A stretch of DNA of 64,000 nucleotides from Herbaspirillum sp. SJZ107 (GTDB taxonomy: Bacteria; Pseudomonadota; Gammaproteobacteria; Burkholderiales; Burkholderiaceae_D), in the NCBI RefSeq assembly GCF_006715485.1, contig NZ_VFNH01000001.1, positions 496,001-560,000 of the forward strand, in the 5' to 3' direction. A program made the translations under genes and the position numbers. How positions within the stretch are numbered: position 1 is the first letter of the stretch; each line of letters begins with the position of its first letter. Below, in pieces: positions 9,646 through 20,119 of this stretch. Below the pieces are notes generated by a model. The model saw nothing but the letters and a program-made list of their open reading frames with translations. It searched no databases and had not been told where the DNA came from.

Positions 9646-9671
9646 TTTCCCCGACGTAGCTGCAAACCGGA

Positions 9672-9707
9672 ATCCTCCACGGGCGCATACCCGTGGAGGA
9701 TTTTTTT
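9672..9707 (+). terminator. Intrinsic terminator after the lyase gene
   Basis: A perfect 12-bp stem (ATCCTCCACGGG at 9672-9683 with its complement at 9690-9701) closes a 6-base loop and runs straight into seven T residues. It separates the lyase transcript from the glycosyltransferase gene at 9796. Confidence 0.93.
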
Positions 9708-9795
9708 CAAGCCCGCGCATTAAGCGCCGCGCAAGCAATGTGCATAAAGGCCAGGCTAGAATCGACGCGCCTATTGCCGATTCTGCAAGGACGCC

Positions 9796-11052
9796 ATGCC
9801 CGGTCAGTCCATCCCGATTGCCTTTGTCGTCGCCTATATCGTGCGCGACGCGCTGCCGCCCAGCCGTGCCGACGTGCTGACCCTGTTCGGCACCGAAATG
9901 CCGCGCTACGGCGTCGCCACCGAGCTGGTGGGGCAGGGCGGCGGCCAGGCACCTGGGGCGCCGTGGCCGGCCGGCGGCATGCACGTGGTCGGCACGCTGC
10001 GCAGCCGCTTCGCCAGCGTCTGCTCGCCGCTGTGGGACCTGCTCGGCCTGCTGCGGGCGCGGCGCAGCCGGCGCCCGGACTGCATCCAGGTGCGCGACAA
10101 GATCGCCAGCGGCCTGCTGGGACGGCTGGCCGCCTGGCTGCTGCGCGTGCCGTTCCTATACTGGATGTCCTTTCCCATCGTCGAAGGCTTCGAGGCGAGG
10201 CGCGACGACATCCGGCCTGCGCGCGGCGCCGGTGCCGGGGCCTGGGCCTGGGCGGTCTGGGCTGCGCACGCCCTGCGCGCCCGTGCCTCGCGCATCGTCC
10301 TCTATCGCTGGGTGCTGCCCGGCGCCCGCCACATCTTCGTGCAGAGCGAGGCGATGGCCGACTGGCTGGCCGCCCGCGGCTTGCCGCGCGCGCGCATGAC
10401 GGCGGTGCCGATGGGCGTCGACGCGCGCCTGCTCGAGCGTTCCCGCATCGCGCCGGCGGCGGATACCCGCCTGGAAGGGCGCCGGGTCGTGCTCTACCTC
10501 GGCAGCGTGGCGCGGGCGCGCCGTTCGGATTTCCTGCTCGACGTTGTCGAGGTGTTGCGGCGCGACCTGCCGCAGGTCCTGCTGGTGATCGCCGGCGACG
10601 CCGCGTCAAGCGATGAAATGGCCTGGATGCGGCAGCTCATCGGCGCGCGCGGTCTGGCACAGCACGTCCTGCTCACCGGCTGGCTACCCCGGGAGCAGGC
10701 CCTGGGCTACGCGCTGCGGGCCGAAGTCGGGCTGTCGCCGATCCCGCGCGGCACCCTGTTCGACGTGTCCTCGCCCACCAAGCTGGTGGAATACCTGGCG
10801 CTGGGGCTGCCGGGCGTGGCCAACGACATTCCTGACCAGAAACGCGTCATCGAAGAGAGTGGCGCCGGCCTGTGCGTACCGATGGAAGCAGAGGCATTTG
10901 CCGCCGCCGTGTTGTATTTACTGGGCGATCGCGGTGCAGCACAACAGTGTAGCGAACGTGGTCCAGCGTACGTAAGAAGCCATCGGACCTATGCTATTCT
11001 CGGCAGAAATGTTGCTTTAACGTACAAAAAAATCCTGGCCAGGCAAAGCTGA
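9796..11052 (+). CDS. Family 4 glycosyltransferase
   Basis: The 418-residue product has a GT-B layout. The N-terminal domain starts with IPIAFVVAYIVRDALPPS. The second domain begins near residue 232 with VVLYLGSVARARRSDFLL and the donor-site helix is near STLFDVSS/KLVEYLALGLPGVAND (about residues 315-340). A short hydrophobic stretch near residues 110-125 may touch the membrane. AAGGA lies about seven bases upstream of the start. It begins a new block after the terminator at 9672-9707, so it may have its own promoter. Sugar specificity is not visible. Confidence 0.84.
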   Translation: MPGQSIPIAFVVAYIVRDALPPSRADVLTLFGTEMPRYGVATELVGQGGGQAPGAPWPAGGMHVVGTLRSRFASVCSPLWDLLGLLRARRSRRPDCIQVRDKIASGLLGRLAAWLLRVPFLYWMSFPIVEGFEARRDDIRPARGAGAGAWAWAVWAAHALRARASRIVLYRWVLPGARHIFVQSEAMADWLAARGLPRARMTAVPMGVDARLLERSRIAPAADTRLEGRRVVLYLGSVARARRSDFLLDVVEVLRRDLPQVLLVIAGDAASSDEMAWMRQLIGARGLAQHVLLTGWLPREQALGYALRAEVGLSPIPRGTLFDVSSPTKLVEYLALGLPGVANDIPDQKRVIEESGAGLCVPMEAEAFAAAVLYLLGDRGAAQQCSERGPAYVRSHRTYAILGRNVALTYKKILARQS

Positions 11053-11163
11053 CGATGTCGATATCGCATGCCTGCCGGTGCCGCCGCGCCCCAAACGGAA
11101 ATCGGTGTTCGTCGCTGCCGCAAAGACAACAGAAACGTGAATTGTGCGCGGGCGGCGAATTTC

Positions 11164-12294
11164 ATGATGTATGATCGAAACATTGTGCCTTTTATAAGAG
11201 CGTGTGCTTTGTTACAACGAGCCAAGTCAGAAACGCCGAGGGTACTGATGGTCGGCACCACGCCCGAAGGCAAGGGCGGGGTCGCGACGGTGGTATCGGT
11301 GCTGCGCAGCCATGGCTTGTTCGAACGTGAAGCGGTGCGCTATGTATCGACCCACGTCCAGGCCCGGCACGGCGCCAAGGCGGTGCATGCGCTGGCCGGC
11401 ATGGGACGCATCCTGCTGGCCTGCGTGCGCGAGCACCCGGCCGTGGTGCACGTCCACGTGGCGTCGCGCGCCAGTTTCCTGCGCAAGTCGCTGGTACTGC
11501 TGATGGCGCGGATGAGCGGCAGCAAGACGATTTTCCACCTGCACGGCGCCGAGTTCCGCGAATTCGCCACGCAGGAAGCGGGACGGCTGCTGCGGCGCTG
11601 GATCCGCCACACGCTGGAACGCAGCTCGGTCGTGATCGCGCTGTCGGAGAGCTGGGCCCAGTTCTTGCGTGCTTTTGCGCCGGGCGCCAGGGTGGCGGTG
11701 GTGCCGAATGCGGTGCCGCTGCCGGACCAGGCCGCGCTGGCGCCCGGCGAAGCCGGCCGCGTGCTGTTCCTGGGGCGGATCGAGGCGGGCAAGGGCATCC
11801 ATGAACTGCTGGCGGCGGGCGCCGCACTGGCACCCGGGTTCCCGGCGCTGCGCCTGGTGTTCGGCGGCGAAGGCGACCGCCAGGGCGTACGCCGCCGCGC
11901 GGCCGAGCTGGGCATCGCCGAACGCGTGGAGCTGCCCGGCTGGATCGATGCGCAGGCGCGCGGCGCCGAACTGGCCAGGGCCAGCGTGTTCTGCCTGCCG
12001 TCGCATGCCGAGGGCTTGCCGATGGCCCTGCTGGAAGCGATGGCGGCGCGCAAGGCGGTGGTCGCCAGCAGCGTCGGCGGCGTGCCGGAAGCGCTGCGCG
12101 ACGGCGACAACGGCATGCTGGTGCCGCCGCGCGACAGCGCCGCGCTGGCCGCCGCGCTGGCCAGGGTATTGGGCGATGCCGCCCTGCGTACGCGCCTGGG
12201 CAACCGGGCGCGCGCCACCATCGAGCAGCATTACTCAACCGAGGTGATGTGCGGAAAACTGTCCGCCATCTACCGTGAACTGGCAGGGGCATGA
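11164..12294 (+). CDS. Family 4 glycosyltransferase (GT-B)
   Basis: A GT-B enzyme whose first Rossmann strand and glycine loop are RVLMVGTTPEGKGGVATVV. The second domain starts near VLFLGRIEAGKGIHELL, and HAEGLPMALLEAMAARKAVV holds the two Glu residues of the donor-site motif. The start is uncertain. The frame is open back to 11068, ATG-ATG pairs lie at 11164/11167, and ATG 11248 has a better ribosome site (GAGGG) but would remove the first beta strand. I use 11164 (376 residues). The stop overlaps the next start (ATGACAATG). The acceptor is unknown. Confidence 0.8.
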   Translation: MMYDRNIVPFIRACALLQRAKSETPRVLMVGTTPEGKGGVATVVSVLRSHGLFEREAVRYVSTHVQARHGAKAVHALAGMGRILLACVREHPAVVHVHVASRASFLRKSLVLLMARMSGSKTIFHLHGAEFREFATQEAGRLLRRWIRHTLERSSVVIALSESWAQFLRAFAPGARVAVVPNAVPLPDQAALAPGEAGRVLFLGRIEAGKGIHELLAAGAALAPGFPALRLVFGGEGDRQGVRRRAAELGIAERVELPGWIDAQARGAELARASVFCLPSHAEGLPMALLEAMAARKAVVASSVGGVPEALRDGDNGMLVPPRDSAALAAALARVLGDAALRTRLGNRARATIEQHYSTEVMCGKLSAIYRELAGA

Positions 12295-14306
12295 CAATGC
12301 GGGAAGCGACAGGGATGGTCTGGTGGGTCAACCGCTTGCGCTGCATGTCGGTGGCAGAGGTCGGCTACCGCATCCAGCAGGCGGCAGCCAAGGGCGTGGC
12401 GAAGCGCATGCCCAGCCGCGCCACGCCGCCGCTGCCGCGCGCGCGCAGCTTCGCCCGCAGCCTGGACATCGAGGGTGCCCCGCCGCTGTCGCAGCACGAA
12501 CGCGAGGTCCTGCTGGCCGATGCCGACAGCATCTGTGCCGGCCACGTGGTGCTGTTCGCCAACCGCCGCTTCGACGTCGGCATGCCCCCGGTCTGGAACC
12601 GCGACCCGGACAGCGGCGTCCTCGGCCCGGCCATCTATGCCGGCGACATCGACATCCGCAACCGCGAACTGGTCGGCGACATCAAGCACGTGTGGGAACT
12701 GAACCGCCACCTGCACCTGGTGCGCCTGGCGCAGGCCTGGAGCGTGACCCGCGACGTGGCCTGGCTGCACGCGCTGCACCAGCAGCTGCGCAGCTGGCTC
12801 GACCAGTGCCCGGCGCGGACCGGTCCCAACTGGACCAGCTCGCTCGAACTGGGCATCCGCCTGATCAACTGGGGCCTGGTGTGGGAACTGATCGGCGGCG
12901 AGGCCAGCGGCCTGTTCGCCGGCGACGACGGCCAGCGCCTGCGCGCCGACTGGCTCGATTCGATCCACGCCCACTGCAGCAGCATCGCGCGCCACCTGTC
13001 GCGCCACTCGTCGGCCAACAACCACCTGATCGGCGAACTGGCCGGCCTGTATGTCGGCGCCTCGATCTGGCCCTGCTGGAAATCCTCGAACGACTGGCTG
13101 GAACAGGCGCGCAGCGAGCTCGAGCACGAAGCGCAGGCCCAGTTCTCGCGCGACGGCGTCAACCGCGAGCAGGCCTTCGCCTACCACATCTTTTCGTCGG
13201 AATTCCTGTTCGTGGCCGGCCTGGTCGGCCAGGCCTGCAACCACCCGTTCTCGCGCGCCTACTGGACCAGCCTGCAGCGCAGCCTGCGTTTCCTGCGCTC
13301 GGTGCGCGACGTCGGCGGCCACGTGCCGATGGTCGGCGATGCCGACGACGGCATCGTGTTCCGCCTGGACGAGGCCGGCAGCGACCGCACGGCCCAGCTG
13401 CTGGCGCTGGGCGATGCCGTGCTGCGTCCGCCCGAACCGCCCTATTTACAGCAGCAACATGCGCCGCAACAGGCGCCCCGGCATGCCGGCGTGCGCTGGC
13501 TGCTGCACGCGCTGCCCGGCAAGCTCCCCGAGTGCGATCCGCACGAATCCGATACCGGCTGGGCCTTCCCGGACGGCGGCTACCTGCTGTTCGGCTCGCA
13601 TTTCGGCGAAGCCGACGAGATCAAGGGCATGGTCGATTGCGGCCCGCTCGGCTACCTCGGCATCGCCGCCCACGGCCACGCCGATGCGCTGTCCCTGAGC
13701 CTGTCAATCGGCGGCGAAGAATGCCTGGTCGACCCCGGCACCTATTCGTATGGGCAGGAGCGCAAGTGGCGCGATTATTTCCGCGGCACCTCGGCCCACA
13801 ACACGGTACGCATCGACGGCGCCGACCAGTCGCTGTCGGGCGGACCTTTCATGTGGCTCAAGAAAGCGAACGCCCAGATCGAGCGCATGCCGCAGTCGCC
13901 GCACGAATTCGACTTCCGCGGTTCGCACGACGGCTACGAGCGCCTGGCCGATCCGGTGCGCCACATGCGCAGCGTGCGTTTCGACGCCGCCAGCGCGACC
14001 CTGGTGGTGCGCGACGAAATCGCGGCCAAGAAACATCACCAGGTCGAGCTGTTCTGGCATTTTGCGCCAGGCCTGAACGTGCGCCTGAACAGTTCCGGCC
14101 TGCACGTGCGCGGCAAGCGCTTCGCCCTGCAGATGCAGGCGCAGGGCGCCGACCTCAGTCTGGAATTGGTTCACGGCAATGAAAATCCACCGCTCGGCTG
14201 GGTCTCGCGCAGCTACGAATCGAAGCAGGCGTGCGACGTGCTCAAGATCAGCACCGTATCGTCCGCCGTTCCAGTCGAGTGCAGGTTTACAATAACGTTT
14301 TTTTAA
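12291..14306 (+). CDS. Heparinase II/III / alginate lyase family protein
   Basis: A 671-residue protein with no signal peptide. Its N-terminus (WWVNRLRCMSVAEVGYRIQQ) is the conserved opening of lyase-like proteins found inside EPS clusters. A helical toroid (about residues 80-330, with SSANNHLIGELAGLYVGA) is followed by a heparinase-like beta domain with IAAHGHADALSLSLSIGGEE and YFRGTSAHNTVRIDGADQS. The conserved His/Asn of the catalytic region are present. Related proteins are thought to modify or edit uronic-acid-containing chains; whether this one acts in the cytoplasm or is exported another way is not clear. It overlaps the preceding glycosyltransferase, so it is made with the EPS enzymes. 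Confidence 0.82.
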   Translation: MTMREATGMVWWVNRLRCMSVAEVGYRIQQAAAKGVAKRMPSRATPPLPRARSFARSLDIEGAPPLSQHEREVLLADADSICAGHVVLFANRRFDVGMPPVWNRDPDSGVLGPAIYAGDIDIRNRELVGDIKHVWELNRHLHLVRLAQAWSVTRDVAWLHALHQQLRSWLDQCPARTGPNWTSSLELGIRLINWGLVWELIGGEASGLFAGDDGQRLRADWLDSIHAHCSSIARHLSRHSSANNHLIGELAGLYVGASIWPCWKSSNDWLEQARSELEHEAQAQFSRDGVNREQAFAYHIFSSEFLFVAGLVGQACNHPFSRAYWTSLQRSLRFLRSVRDVGGHVPMVGDADDGIVFRLDEAGSDRTAQLLALGDAVLRPPEPPYLQQQHAPQQAPRHAGVRWLLHALPGKLPECDPHESDTGWAFPDGGYLLFGSHFGEADEIKGMVDCGPLGYLGIAAHGHADALSLSLSIGGEECLVDPGTYSYGQERKWRDYFRGTSAHNTVRIDGADQSLSGGPFMWLKKANAQIERMPQSPHEFDFRGSHDGYERLADPVRHMRSVRFDAASATLVVRDEIAAKKHHQVELFWHFAPGLNVRLNSSGLHVRGKRFALQMQAQGADLSLELVHGNENPPLGWVSRSYESKQACDVLKISTVSSAVPVECRFTITFF

Positions 14307-14378
14307 CAGTCGGGATCGGGAATCGTTTCAACAGGCGCAAGTGCGCATGGGGCAGGTTTTCGGGAAAGGAGGGTAGTC

Positions 14379-15536
14379 ATGCTGATATATCTTGTCGCGG
14401 GTGCGCGCCCCAATTTCATGAAGATCGCCCCCATCGTGCGTGCGCTGCAGGCGCAGCCGCAGCAGCAGGCAGCGCCGCATTCCCCTAAAGCACTGTCGTA
14501 CAAGATCGTCCATACCGGCCAGCACTACGACCGCGACATGAACGCCGTCTTCTTCGAGGAACTCGGCATCCCGGCGCCGGACGTGTCGCTGGCGGCCGGC
14601 AGCGGCAGCCATGCCCAGCAGACCGCCAGGATCATGACCGGCTTCGAGGGGTTGTGCCTGGCCGAGCGTCCCGACGCGGTGCTGGTGGTGGGCGACGTGA
14701 ATTCCACGCTGGCCTGCTCGATCGTCGCCAAGAAGCTGCAGATCCCGGTGGCCCACGTCGAGGCCGGCCTGCGCTCCGGCGACATGTCGATGCCCGAGGA
14801 AATCAACCGCCTGGTCACCGACAGCATCGCCGACTGGTTCTTCGTGACCGAGCCGTCCGCCGTCGGGCACCTGCGCCGCGAAGGCAAGCCGGAGGCTGCC
14901 ATCCATCACGTCGGCCACGTGATGGTCGACAACCTGCTGTACCAGGCCGACAAGCTGGCGCGCGAGGGCGGCAGCTTCGAGACCAGCGGCTGGAAGGCCG
15001 GCTGCCGCGCCGCGGGCCAACGCTACGGCGTGGTGACCCTGCACCGGCCGGGCAATGTCGATGCCGCCGCAACCTTTGCGCGCATCGCCGCTGCCCTGAA
15101 CGCCATCGCGCAGGAATTGCCGCTGATCTTCCCGGTGCACCCGCGCACCGGCGCGCGCCTGCGCGAGTTCGGCATCGACCTCGGCCCCGGCGTCACCCTG
15201 GCCGGGCCGCAGCCCTACATGGCCTTCCTCGACCTGTGGAAGGATGCGGCCGTGGTCCTCACCGACAGCGGCGGCCTGCAGGAAGAAACCACGGCGCTGG
15301 GCGTGCCCTGCGTCACGCTGCGCGACAACACCGAGCGCCCGGTGACGGTAGAAGAGGGGTCCAACGTGCTGGCCGGCAGCGACCCGGACGCGATCCTGGC
15401 GCACGTGCAGGCGATCCTGCGCGGCGAGGGCAAGCGCGGGCGCCGGCCGCAGCTGTGGGACGGCCATGCGGCCGAGCGCATCGTCGCCGTGTTGGCCGAT
15501 GAGCTGGCCGATGAACCGGCCGAGGCGGCGCCATGA
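14379..15536 (+). CDS. wecB: UDP-N-acetylglucosamine 2-epimerase (non-hydrolysing)
   Basis: The 385-residue enzyme interconverts UDP-GlcNAc and UDP-ManNAc in the cytoplasm. It starts with MLIYLVAGARPNFMKIAPIV, the UDP-binding signature. It also has QHYDRDM, HVEAGLRSGDMSMPEEINR (from about residue 126) and TDSGGLQEETTALGVPCVTL, which are the conserved active-site segments. AAAGGAGGG is placed well before ATG 14379. It supplies ManNAc-type precursor, so ManNAc or a derivative may be in the EPS, and the next gene's WecG/TagA family uses that donor. Length agrees with family norm (about 370-390). Confidence 0.93.
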   Translation: MLIYLVAGARPNFMKIAPIVRALQAQPQQQAAPHSPKALSYKIVHTGQHYDRDMNAVFFEELGIPAPDVSLAAGSGSHAQQTARIMTGFEGLCLAERPDAVLVVGDVNSTLACSIVAKKLQIPVAHVEAGLRSGDMSMPEEINRLVTDSIADWFFVTEPSAVGHLRREGKPEAAIHHVGHVMVDNLLYQADKLAREGGSFETSGWKAGCRAAGQRYGVVTLHRPGNVDAAATFARIAAALNAIAQELPLIFPVHPRTGARLREFGIDLGPGVTLAGPQPYMAFLDLWKDAAVVLTDSGGLQEETTALGVPCVTLRDNTERPVTVEEGSNVLAGSDPDAILAHVQAILRGEGKRGRRPQLWDGHAAERIVAVLADELADEPAEAAP

Positions 15537-16276
15537 ACCCCGACCGGATCACGCTGATGGGCTGCGGCATCGACAACCTGACGATGGAAGAGACGCTGCA
15601 CACGATCGAAGGCTTCATCGCCAGCGGCACGCCGCACCAGCACGTGGCGATCAACGTCGACAAGCTTGTCAAGGCCAGCCGCGATCCCGCGCTGCAGCGC
15701 ATCATCAACGACTGCGCGCTGGTGAATGTCGACGGCATGCCGGTGGTGTGGGCGGCGCGCCTGCTCGGCAAGCCGCTCAAGGAACGCGTGGCCGGCGTCG
15801 ACCTGTTCGAGGCGTTGATGCGGCGCGCCGCGGCCAGGGGCTGGCGCGTGTTCCTGTTCGGCGCCCGCGACGAGGTGGTGCGCGAGGTGGCAGCGACCTA
15901 CCAGCACAAGTATCCGCAGCTGGTGCTGGCGGGCTGGCGCAACGGCTACTGGCAGGGCGAGGCGGAAGAAGCGCAGGCGGCGCTGCAGATCCGCGACGCC
16001 CACCCCGACCTGCTGTTCGTGGCGATCAGTTCGCCGAAAAAAGAGCAGTTCCTCGGCCGCTGGCAGGCCGAGATGAAGGTGCCGTTCGCGATGGGCGTGG
16101 GCGGCACCTTCGACGTGGCGATCGGCCGCGTCAAGCGTGCCCCGCTGTGGATGCAGAAGGCGGGGCTGGAATGGTTTTACCGGTTTTTGCAGGAACCGCG
16201 CCGGATGTTCCGCCGTTATTTCATCGATGACATGGCGTTCGTCTGGTTATTGATTAAAGAAGCCGCGCGGCGTTGA
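15533..16276 (+). CDS. WecG/TagA/CpsF family glycosyltransferase
   Basis: A 247-residue GT26-type enzyme. The signature [29 protein letters not shown] and [14 protein letters not shown] is clear, followed by [10 protein letters not shown] and [16 protein letters not shown]. Members transfer N-acetylmannosamine(uronic acid) or glucose to lipid-linked acceptors at the cytoplasmic face of the membrane. Coupling with wecB (ATGA overlap at 15533) suggests a ManNAc-type donor, which is an inference. A C-terminal amphipathic region ([17 protein letters not shown]) fits membrane association as known for TagA. Confidence 0.9.
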   Translation: MNPDRITLMGCGIDNLTMEETLHTIEGFIASGTPHQHVAINVDKLVKASRDPALQRIINDCALVNVDGMPVVWAARLLGKPLKERVAGVDLFEALMRRAAARGWRVFLFGARDEVVREVAATYQHKYPQLVLAGWRNGYWQGEAEEAQAALQIRDAHPDLLFVAISSPKKEQFLGRWQAEMKVPFAMGVGGTFDVAIGRVKRAPLWMQKAGLEWFYRFLQEPRRMFRRYFIDDMAFVWLLIKEAARR

Positions 16277-16362
16277 TGCGCGGTGACCGAAACAGGGTTA
16301 ATAACAACAATCGCCAGCCCCAAGGCATGGCGACGGCAACTTTTAAAGAAAGAAGCGTATTC

Positions 16363-17361
16363 ATGAAAATTCTCGTTACTGGCGGCATGGGCTATATCGG
16401 TTCGCACACGGTGGTGGAACTGCAGAACGCCGGCTACGACGTGGTGGTGTTCGACAATCTCTACAACGCCGATCCGGCGGTGCAGGAACGCGTGCAGCGC
16501 ATCACGGGCAAGACCTTCGATTTCGTCGAAGGCGACATCCGCGACCGCGCGGCCATGGAAGCGGTGTTCTCGGCGCACAAGATCGACGCCGTGATCCACT
16601 TTGCTGGCCTGAAGGCGGTCGGCGAATCGGTGGCGCAGCCGCTGCGCTACTACGACAACAACGTCTACGGCAGCGTGGCGCTGTTCGAGACGATGGCCAA
16701 GGCCGGCTGCAAGACGCTGGTGTTCTCCTCGTCCGCCACCGTCTACGGCGACCCGGCCTCGGTGCCGATCAAGGAAGATTTCCCGCTGTCGGCCACCAAC
16801 CCGTACGGCCGCAGCAAGCTGATGATCGAAGAGATCCTGCGCGACGTCTTCAAGTCCGATCCGACCTGGCGCATCGCGCTGCTGCGCTACTTCAACCCGG
16901 TAGGCGCCCATGAAAGCGGCCTGATCGGCGAAGAGCCGAACGGCATCCCGAACAACCTGGTGCCCTACATCGCCCAGGTCGCCAACGGCCAGCGCGAAAA
17001 GCTGTCGGTGTTCGGCGGCGACTACCCGACCAAGGACGGCACCGGCGAACGCGACTACATCCACGTGGTCGACCTGGCCATCGGCCACGTCAAGACCCTC
17101 GACAAGCTGGCCCAGGGCGACGGCCTGGTCACCTACAACCTCGGCACCGGCAAGGGCAACAGCGTGCTGGAAATGATCCACGCCTTCGAGCAGGCCTGCG
17201 GCAAGCCGATCCCGTACCAGATCGTCGACCGCCGCCCCGGCGACATCGCCAAGTGCTACGCTGACCCGACCCATGCGCGCGAAGAGCTGGGCTGGACCGC
17301 CGAGCGCAATGTCGACCAGATGTGCGCCGATTCCTGGCGCTACCAGATTACCCAAAAATGA
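16363..17361 (+). CDS. galE: UDP-glucose 4-epimerase
   Basis: This 332-residue short-chain dehydrogenase interconverts UDP-glucose and UDP-galactose. It has the NAD-binding GGMGYIGSH at residues 7-15 and the catalytic YxxxK as Tyr148/Lys152 in NPYGRSKLM. The SSSATVYG strand supplies the catalytic Ser/Thr, and RYFNPVGAH is the usual substrate-site segment. The start at 16363 is chosen because it gives the canonical N-terminus MKILVTGG; the frame is open to 16273 but those codons do not resemble the family. It provides UDP-Gal for EPS synthesis and is followed after 18 bases by a pyrophosphorylase gene. Confidence 0.95.
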   Translation: MKILVTGGMGYIGSHTVVELQNAGYDVVVFDNLYNADPAVQERVQRITGKTFDFVEGDIRDRAAMEAVFSAHKIDAVIHFAGLKAVGESVAQPLRYYDNNVYGSVALFETMAKAGCKTLVFSSSATVYGDPASVPIKEDFPLSATNPYGRSKLMIEEILRDVFKSDPTWRIALLRYFNPVGAHESGLIGEEPNGIPNNLVPYIAQVANGQREKLSVFGGDYPTKDGTGERDYIHVVDLAIGHVKTLDKLAQGDGLVTYNLGTGKGNSVLEMIHAFEQACGKPIPYQIVDRRPGDIAKCYADPTHAREELGWTAERNVDQMCADSWRYQITQK

Positions 17362-17379
17362 AGAGATAAGGACAGCAAC

Positions 17380-18546
17380 ATGAAAGCAATGATTCTCGCA
17401 GCAGGCAAAGGCACCCGCGTACGTCCACTGACCTACGACCTTCCGAAACCGATGATCCCGGTGCTGGGCAAGCCGGTCATGGCTTACCTGATCGAGCACC
17501 TGGCCAAGAACGGCGTGACCGAGATCATGGTCAACGTGGCCCACCTGCACGAAAAGATCGAGGATTACTTCGGCGAGGGCGAGCAGTTCGGCGTCCAGAT
17601 CGGCTACTCCTTCGAAGGCTATACCAAGGAAGACGGCGAAGTGGTGGCGGTGCCGATCGGCTCGGCCGGCGGCATGAAGAAGATCCAGGAATTCGGCGGC
17701 TTCTTCGACGATACCGCGATCGTGCTGTGCGGCGACGCCCTGATCGACCTCGACCTGAAGGCGGCCCTGCTCGAGCACCGCCGCAAGGGTGCCATGGCCA
17801 CCGTGATCACCAAGGAAGTGCCTTGGGACAAAGTGTCGAGCTACGGCGTGGTGGTCACCGACAAGGAAGGCCGCATCACCCAGTTCCAGGAAAAGCCGAA
17901 GCAGGAAGAGGCGCTGTCGAACTTCATCAGCACCGGCATCTACATCTTCGAGCCGGAAGTCCTGAACCTGATCCCGTCGGGCGTCGAGTTCGACATCGGC
18001 TCCCAGCTGTTCCCGCTGCTGGTCGAGAAGGGCCTGCCGTTCTATGCCCAGGGCCGCCCGTTCAACTGGCTCGACATCGGCAGCGTCAGCGATTACTGGG
18101 AAGTGCTGCAGAACGTGCTGACCGGCGAAGTCAACCACATGGACGTGCCCGGCATCCAGATCGAACCGGGATTGTGGACCGGCCTGAATACCAGCATCGA
18201 CTGGGAAGGCACCACCATCAAGGGCCCGGTCTACATCGGTTCCGGCGTCAAGGTCGAAGCCGGCTCGACCATCATCGGCCCGACCTGGATCGGCCACGGC
18301 AGCCATATCTGCGAAGGGGCTGAAGTCGTCCGCAGCGTGCTTTTCGAGTACACTCGGGTACTGAATGATGTCACCTTGCATGAAATGATCGTGTTCAAGG
18401 ATTACAGCATCGACCGTGCCGGCCAGATGAAGCATTCGTCCGAATACAGCTCCGACGAATGGCTGAACGCCCGCGACCGTCGCCGCAGCCGCCGCAAGGA
18501 AATCGCCGACGAGACAGACAACAACGTGGAAAAGGCCAGTGCATGA
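17380..18546 (+). CDS. NDP-sugar pyrophosphorylase (mannose-1-phosphate guanylyltransferase-like)
   Basis: The 388-residue product has the nucleotidyltransferase signature [21 protein letters not shown], residues 4-24. The catalytic-site segments [17 protein letters not shown] and [12 protein letters not shown] follow. From about residue 245 it changes to left-handed beta-helix hexapeptides ([19 protein letters not shown]). This layout resembles bacterial GDP-mannose and glucose-1-phosphate nucleotidyltransferases; which sugar is activated is uncertain. The charged tail ([19 protein letters not shown]) is not part of the fold. The stop overlaps the manC start, so both are probably translated together. 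Confidence 0.83.
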   Translation: MKAMILAAGKGTRVRPLTYDLPKPMIPVLGKPVMAYLIEHLAKNGVTEIMVNVAHLHEKIEDYFGEGEQFGVQIGYSFEGYTKEDGEVVAVPIGSAGGMKKIQEFGGFFDDTAIVLCGDALIDLDLKAALLEHRRKGAMATVITKEVPWDKVSSYGVVVTDKEGRITQFQEKPKQEEALSNFISTGIYIFEPEVLNLIPSGVEFDIGSQLFPLLVEKGLPFYAQGRPFNWLDIGSVSDYWEVLQNVLTGEVNHMDVPGIQIEPGLWTGLNTSIDWEGTTIKGPVYIGSGVKVEAGSTIIGPTWIGHGSHICEGAEVVRSVLFEYTRVLNDVTLHEMIVFKDYSIDRAGQMKHSSEYSSDEWLNARDRRRSRRKEIADETDNNVEKASA

Positions 18547-19961
18547 AGATTTACCCAGTCATCCTCTCCGGCGGCGCCGGTACCCGCCTCTGGCCGCTCT
18601 CGCGCGCGGTCATGCCGAAGCAGCTGCTGCCGCTGGTCACGGACAAGACCATGCTGCAGGAAACTGCCTTGCGGGTGCGCGGCTGGCCGGAAGTGATGGC
18701 GCCGCTGATCGTGTGCGGCAACGAGCACCGCTTCCTGGTGGCCGAGCAGCTGCGTGACATCGGGATCACCCCGCATGGCATCCTGCTCGAGCCGGCCGGC
18801 CGCAACACGGCCCCGGCCGTGGCGGCCGCCGCCCAGTACCTGAAGGCCCAGGATCCCGACGCCGTCATGCTGGTGCTGCCGGCCGACCACGTGATCGAGA
18901 AGAACGAAGCCTTCCGCGTGGCGGTCGAGCGCGCCTACAGGCTGGTGCAGGACGGGTCGCTGGCGACCTTCGGCATCGTGCCGGGGGCGCCGGAAACCGG
19001 CTACGGCTATATCAAGCGCGGCGAGCCGCTGGCGGGCTGCGACGATTGCTACAAGATCGAGCGCTTCGTCGAAAAGCCCGACCGCAGCACGGCCGAAGCC
19101 TTCGTCGCCGACGGCGGCTTCTACTGGAACAGCGGCATGTTCATGTTCCGTGCCGACCGCTTCCTGGACGAAATCGCCCAGCACGCGCCGCAGATCGCCG
19201 CTGCGGCCGAGGGCGCGGTGCGCGACGCCTACCGCGACCTCGACTTCTGCCGCCTCGACGAAGCCGCCTTCTCGGACAGCCCGTCGGACTCGATCGATTA
19301 TGCGGTGATGGAACATACGCGCGACGGCGTCGTGGTATCGAGCGACATCGGCTGGAGCGACGTCGGTTCGTGGTCGGCGCTGGCCGACGTGCAGACCAAG
19401 GACGCCAACGGCAACGTGCAGCGCGGCGACGTCTACCTCGACAACACCAGCAACACGCTGGTGCGCGCCGAGAGCCGTATCGTCGCCGTGGTCGGCGTGC
19501 AGGACCTGGTCGTGGTGGAAACCAACGATGCCGTGCTGGTCGCGCACAAGGACCAGGTACAGCGCGTCAAGAACGTGGTCGACCACCTCAAGGTGCAGGC
19601 CCGTACCGAGCACCTGCACCACACGCGCGTCTACCGTCCGTGGGGCTACTACGAAGGCATCGATTCGGGCGACCGCTTCCAGGTCAAGCGCATCACGGTC
19701 AAGCCGGGCGAGAAGCTGTCGCTGCAGATGCACCACCACCGTGCCGAGCACTGGATCGTGGTGTCGGGTACGGCGCGCGTGACCTGCGGCGACAAGACCA
19801 TCCTGCTGGCCGAGAACGAGTCGACCTACATCCCGCTGGGCACCACCCACCGCCTGGAAAACCCGGGCAAGCTGCCGCTGCACCTGATCGAGGTGCAGTC
19901 GGGCAGTTACCTGGGTGAAGACGATATCGTCCGCTTCGAGGATATCTACCAGCGCGCCTGA
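18543..19961 (+). CDS. manC: Mannose-1-phosphate guanylyltransferase / mannose-6-phosphate isomerase
   Basis: A 472-residue type II bifunctional enzyme. [18 protein letters not shown] (residues 10-27) and [13 protein letters not shown] belong to the guanylyltransferase half. The C-terminal cupin with [21 protein letters not shown] and [19 protein letters not shown] is the phosphomannose isomerase half. It makes GDP-mannose from fructose-6-phosphate-derived mannose phosphates and thus implies a mannose-family sugar in the EPS. ATG 18543 overlaps the preceding stop; the longer open frame from 18459 lies inside the upstream gene. A terminator closes the operon. Confidence 0.94.
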   Translation: MKIYPVILSGGAGTRLWPLSRAVMPKQLLPLVTDKTMLQETALRVRGWPEVMAPLIVCGNEHRFLVAEQLRDIGITPHGILLEPAGRNTAPAVAAAAQYLKAQDPDAVMLVLPADHVIEKNEAFRVAVERAYRLVQDGSLATFGIVPGAPETGYGYIKRGEPLAGCDDCYKIERFVEKPDRSTAEAFVADGGFYWNSGMFMFRADRFLDEIAQHAPQIAAAAEGAVRDAYRDLDFCRLDEAAFSDSPSDSIDYAVMEHTRDGVVVSSDIGWSDVGSWSALADVQTKDANGNVQRGDVYLDNTSNTLVRAESRIVAVVGVQDLVVVETNDAVLVAHKDQVQRVKNVVDHLKVQARTEHLHHTRVYRPWGYYEGIDSGDRFQVKRITVKPGEKLSLQMHHHRAEHWIVVSGTARVTCGDKTILLAENESTYIPLGTTHRLENPGKLPLHLIEVQSGSYLGEDDIVRFEDIYQRA

Positions 19962-19990
19962 TCCTGGCACAGGACGCGCATCCGCATGGG

Positions 19991-20015
19991 GGCCGGCATT
20001 TGCCGGCCTTTTTTT
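19991..20015 (+). terminator. Intrinsic terminator of the EPS operon
   Basis: GGCCGGC at 19991-19997 pairs with GCCGGCC at 20002-20008 across a 4-base loop and is followed by seven T residues. It lies 30 bases after manC, which marks the end of the biosynthetic block. Confidence 0.9.
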
Positions 20016-20119
20016 CGCACATTTGCCGCGCTCATTTGCCCCAGCCTACCGTGTGGATGGGCCCATGCATACGGCCTACAATGCCTCGACGAGTCTCCAT
20101 CCATTCCCAGGAGGACGCC

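Noticed and set aside
7321..9984. 887-codon minus-strand frame
   Set aside because: Antisense to the lyase gene; also passes through a terminator, and has no recognisable motif.
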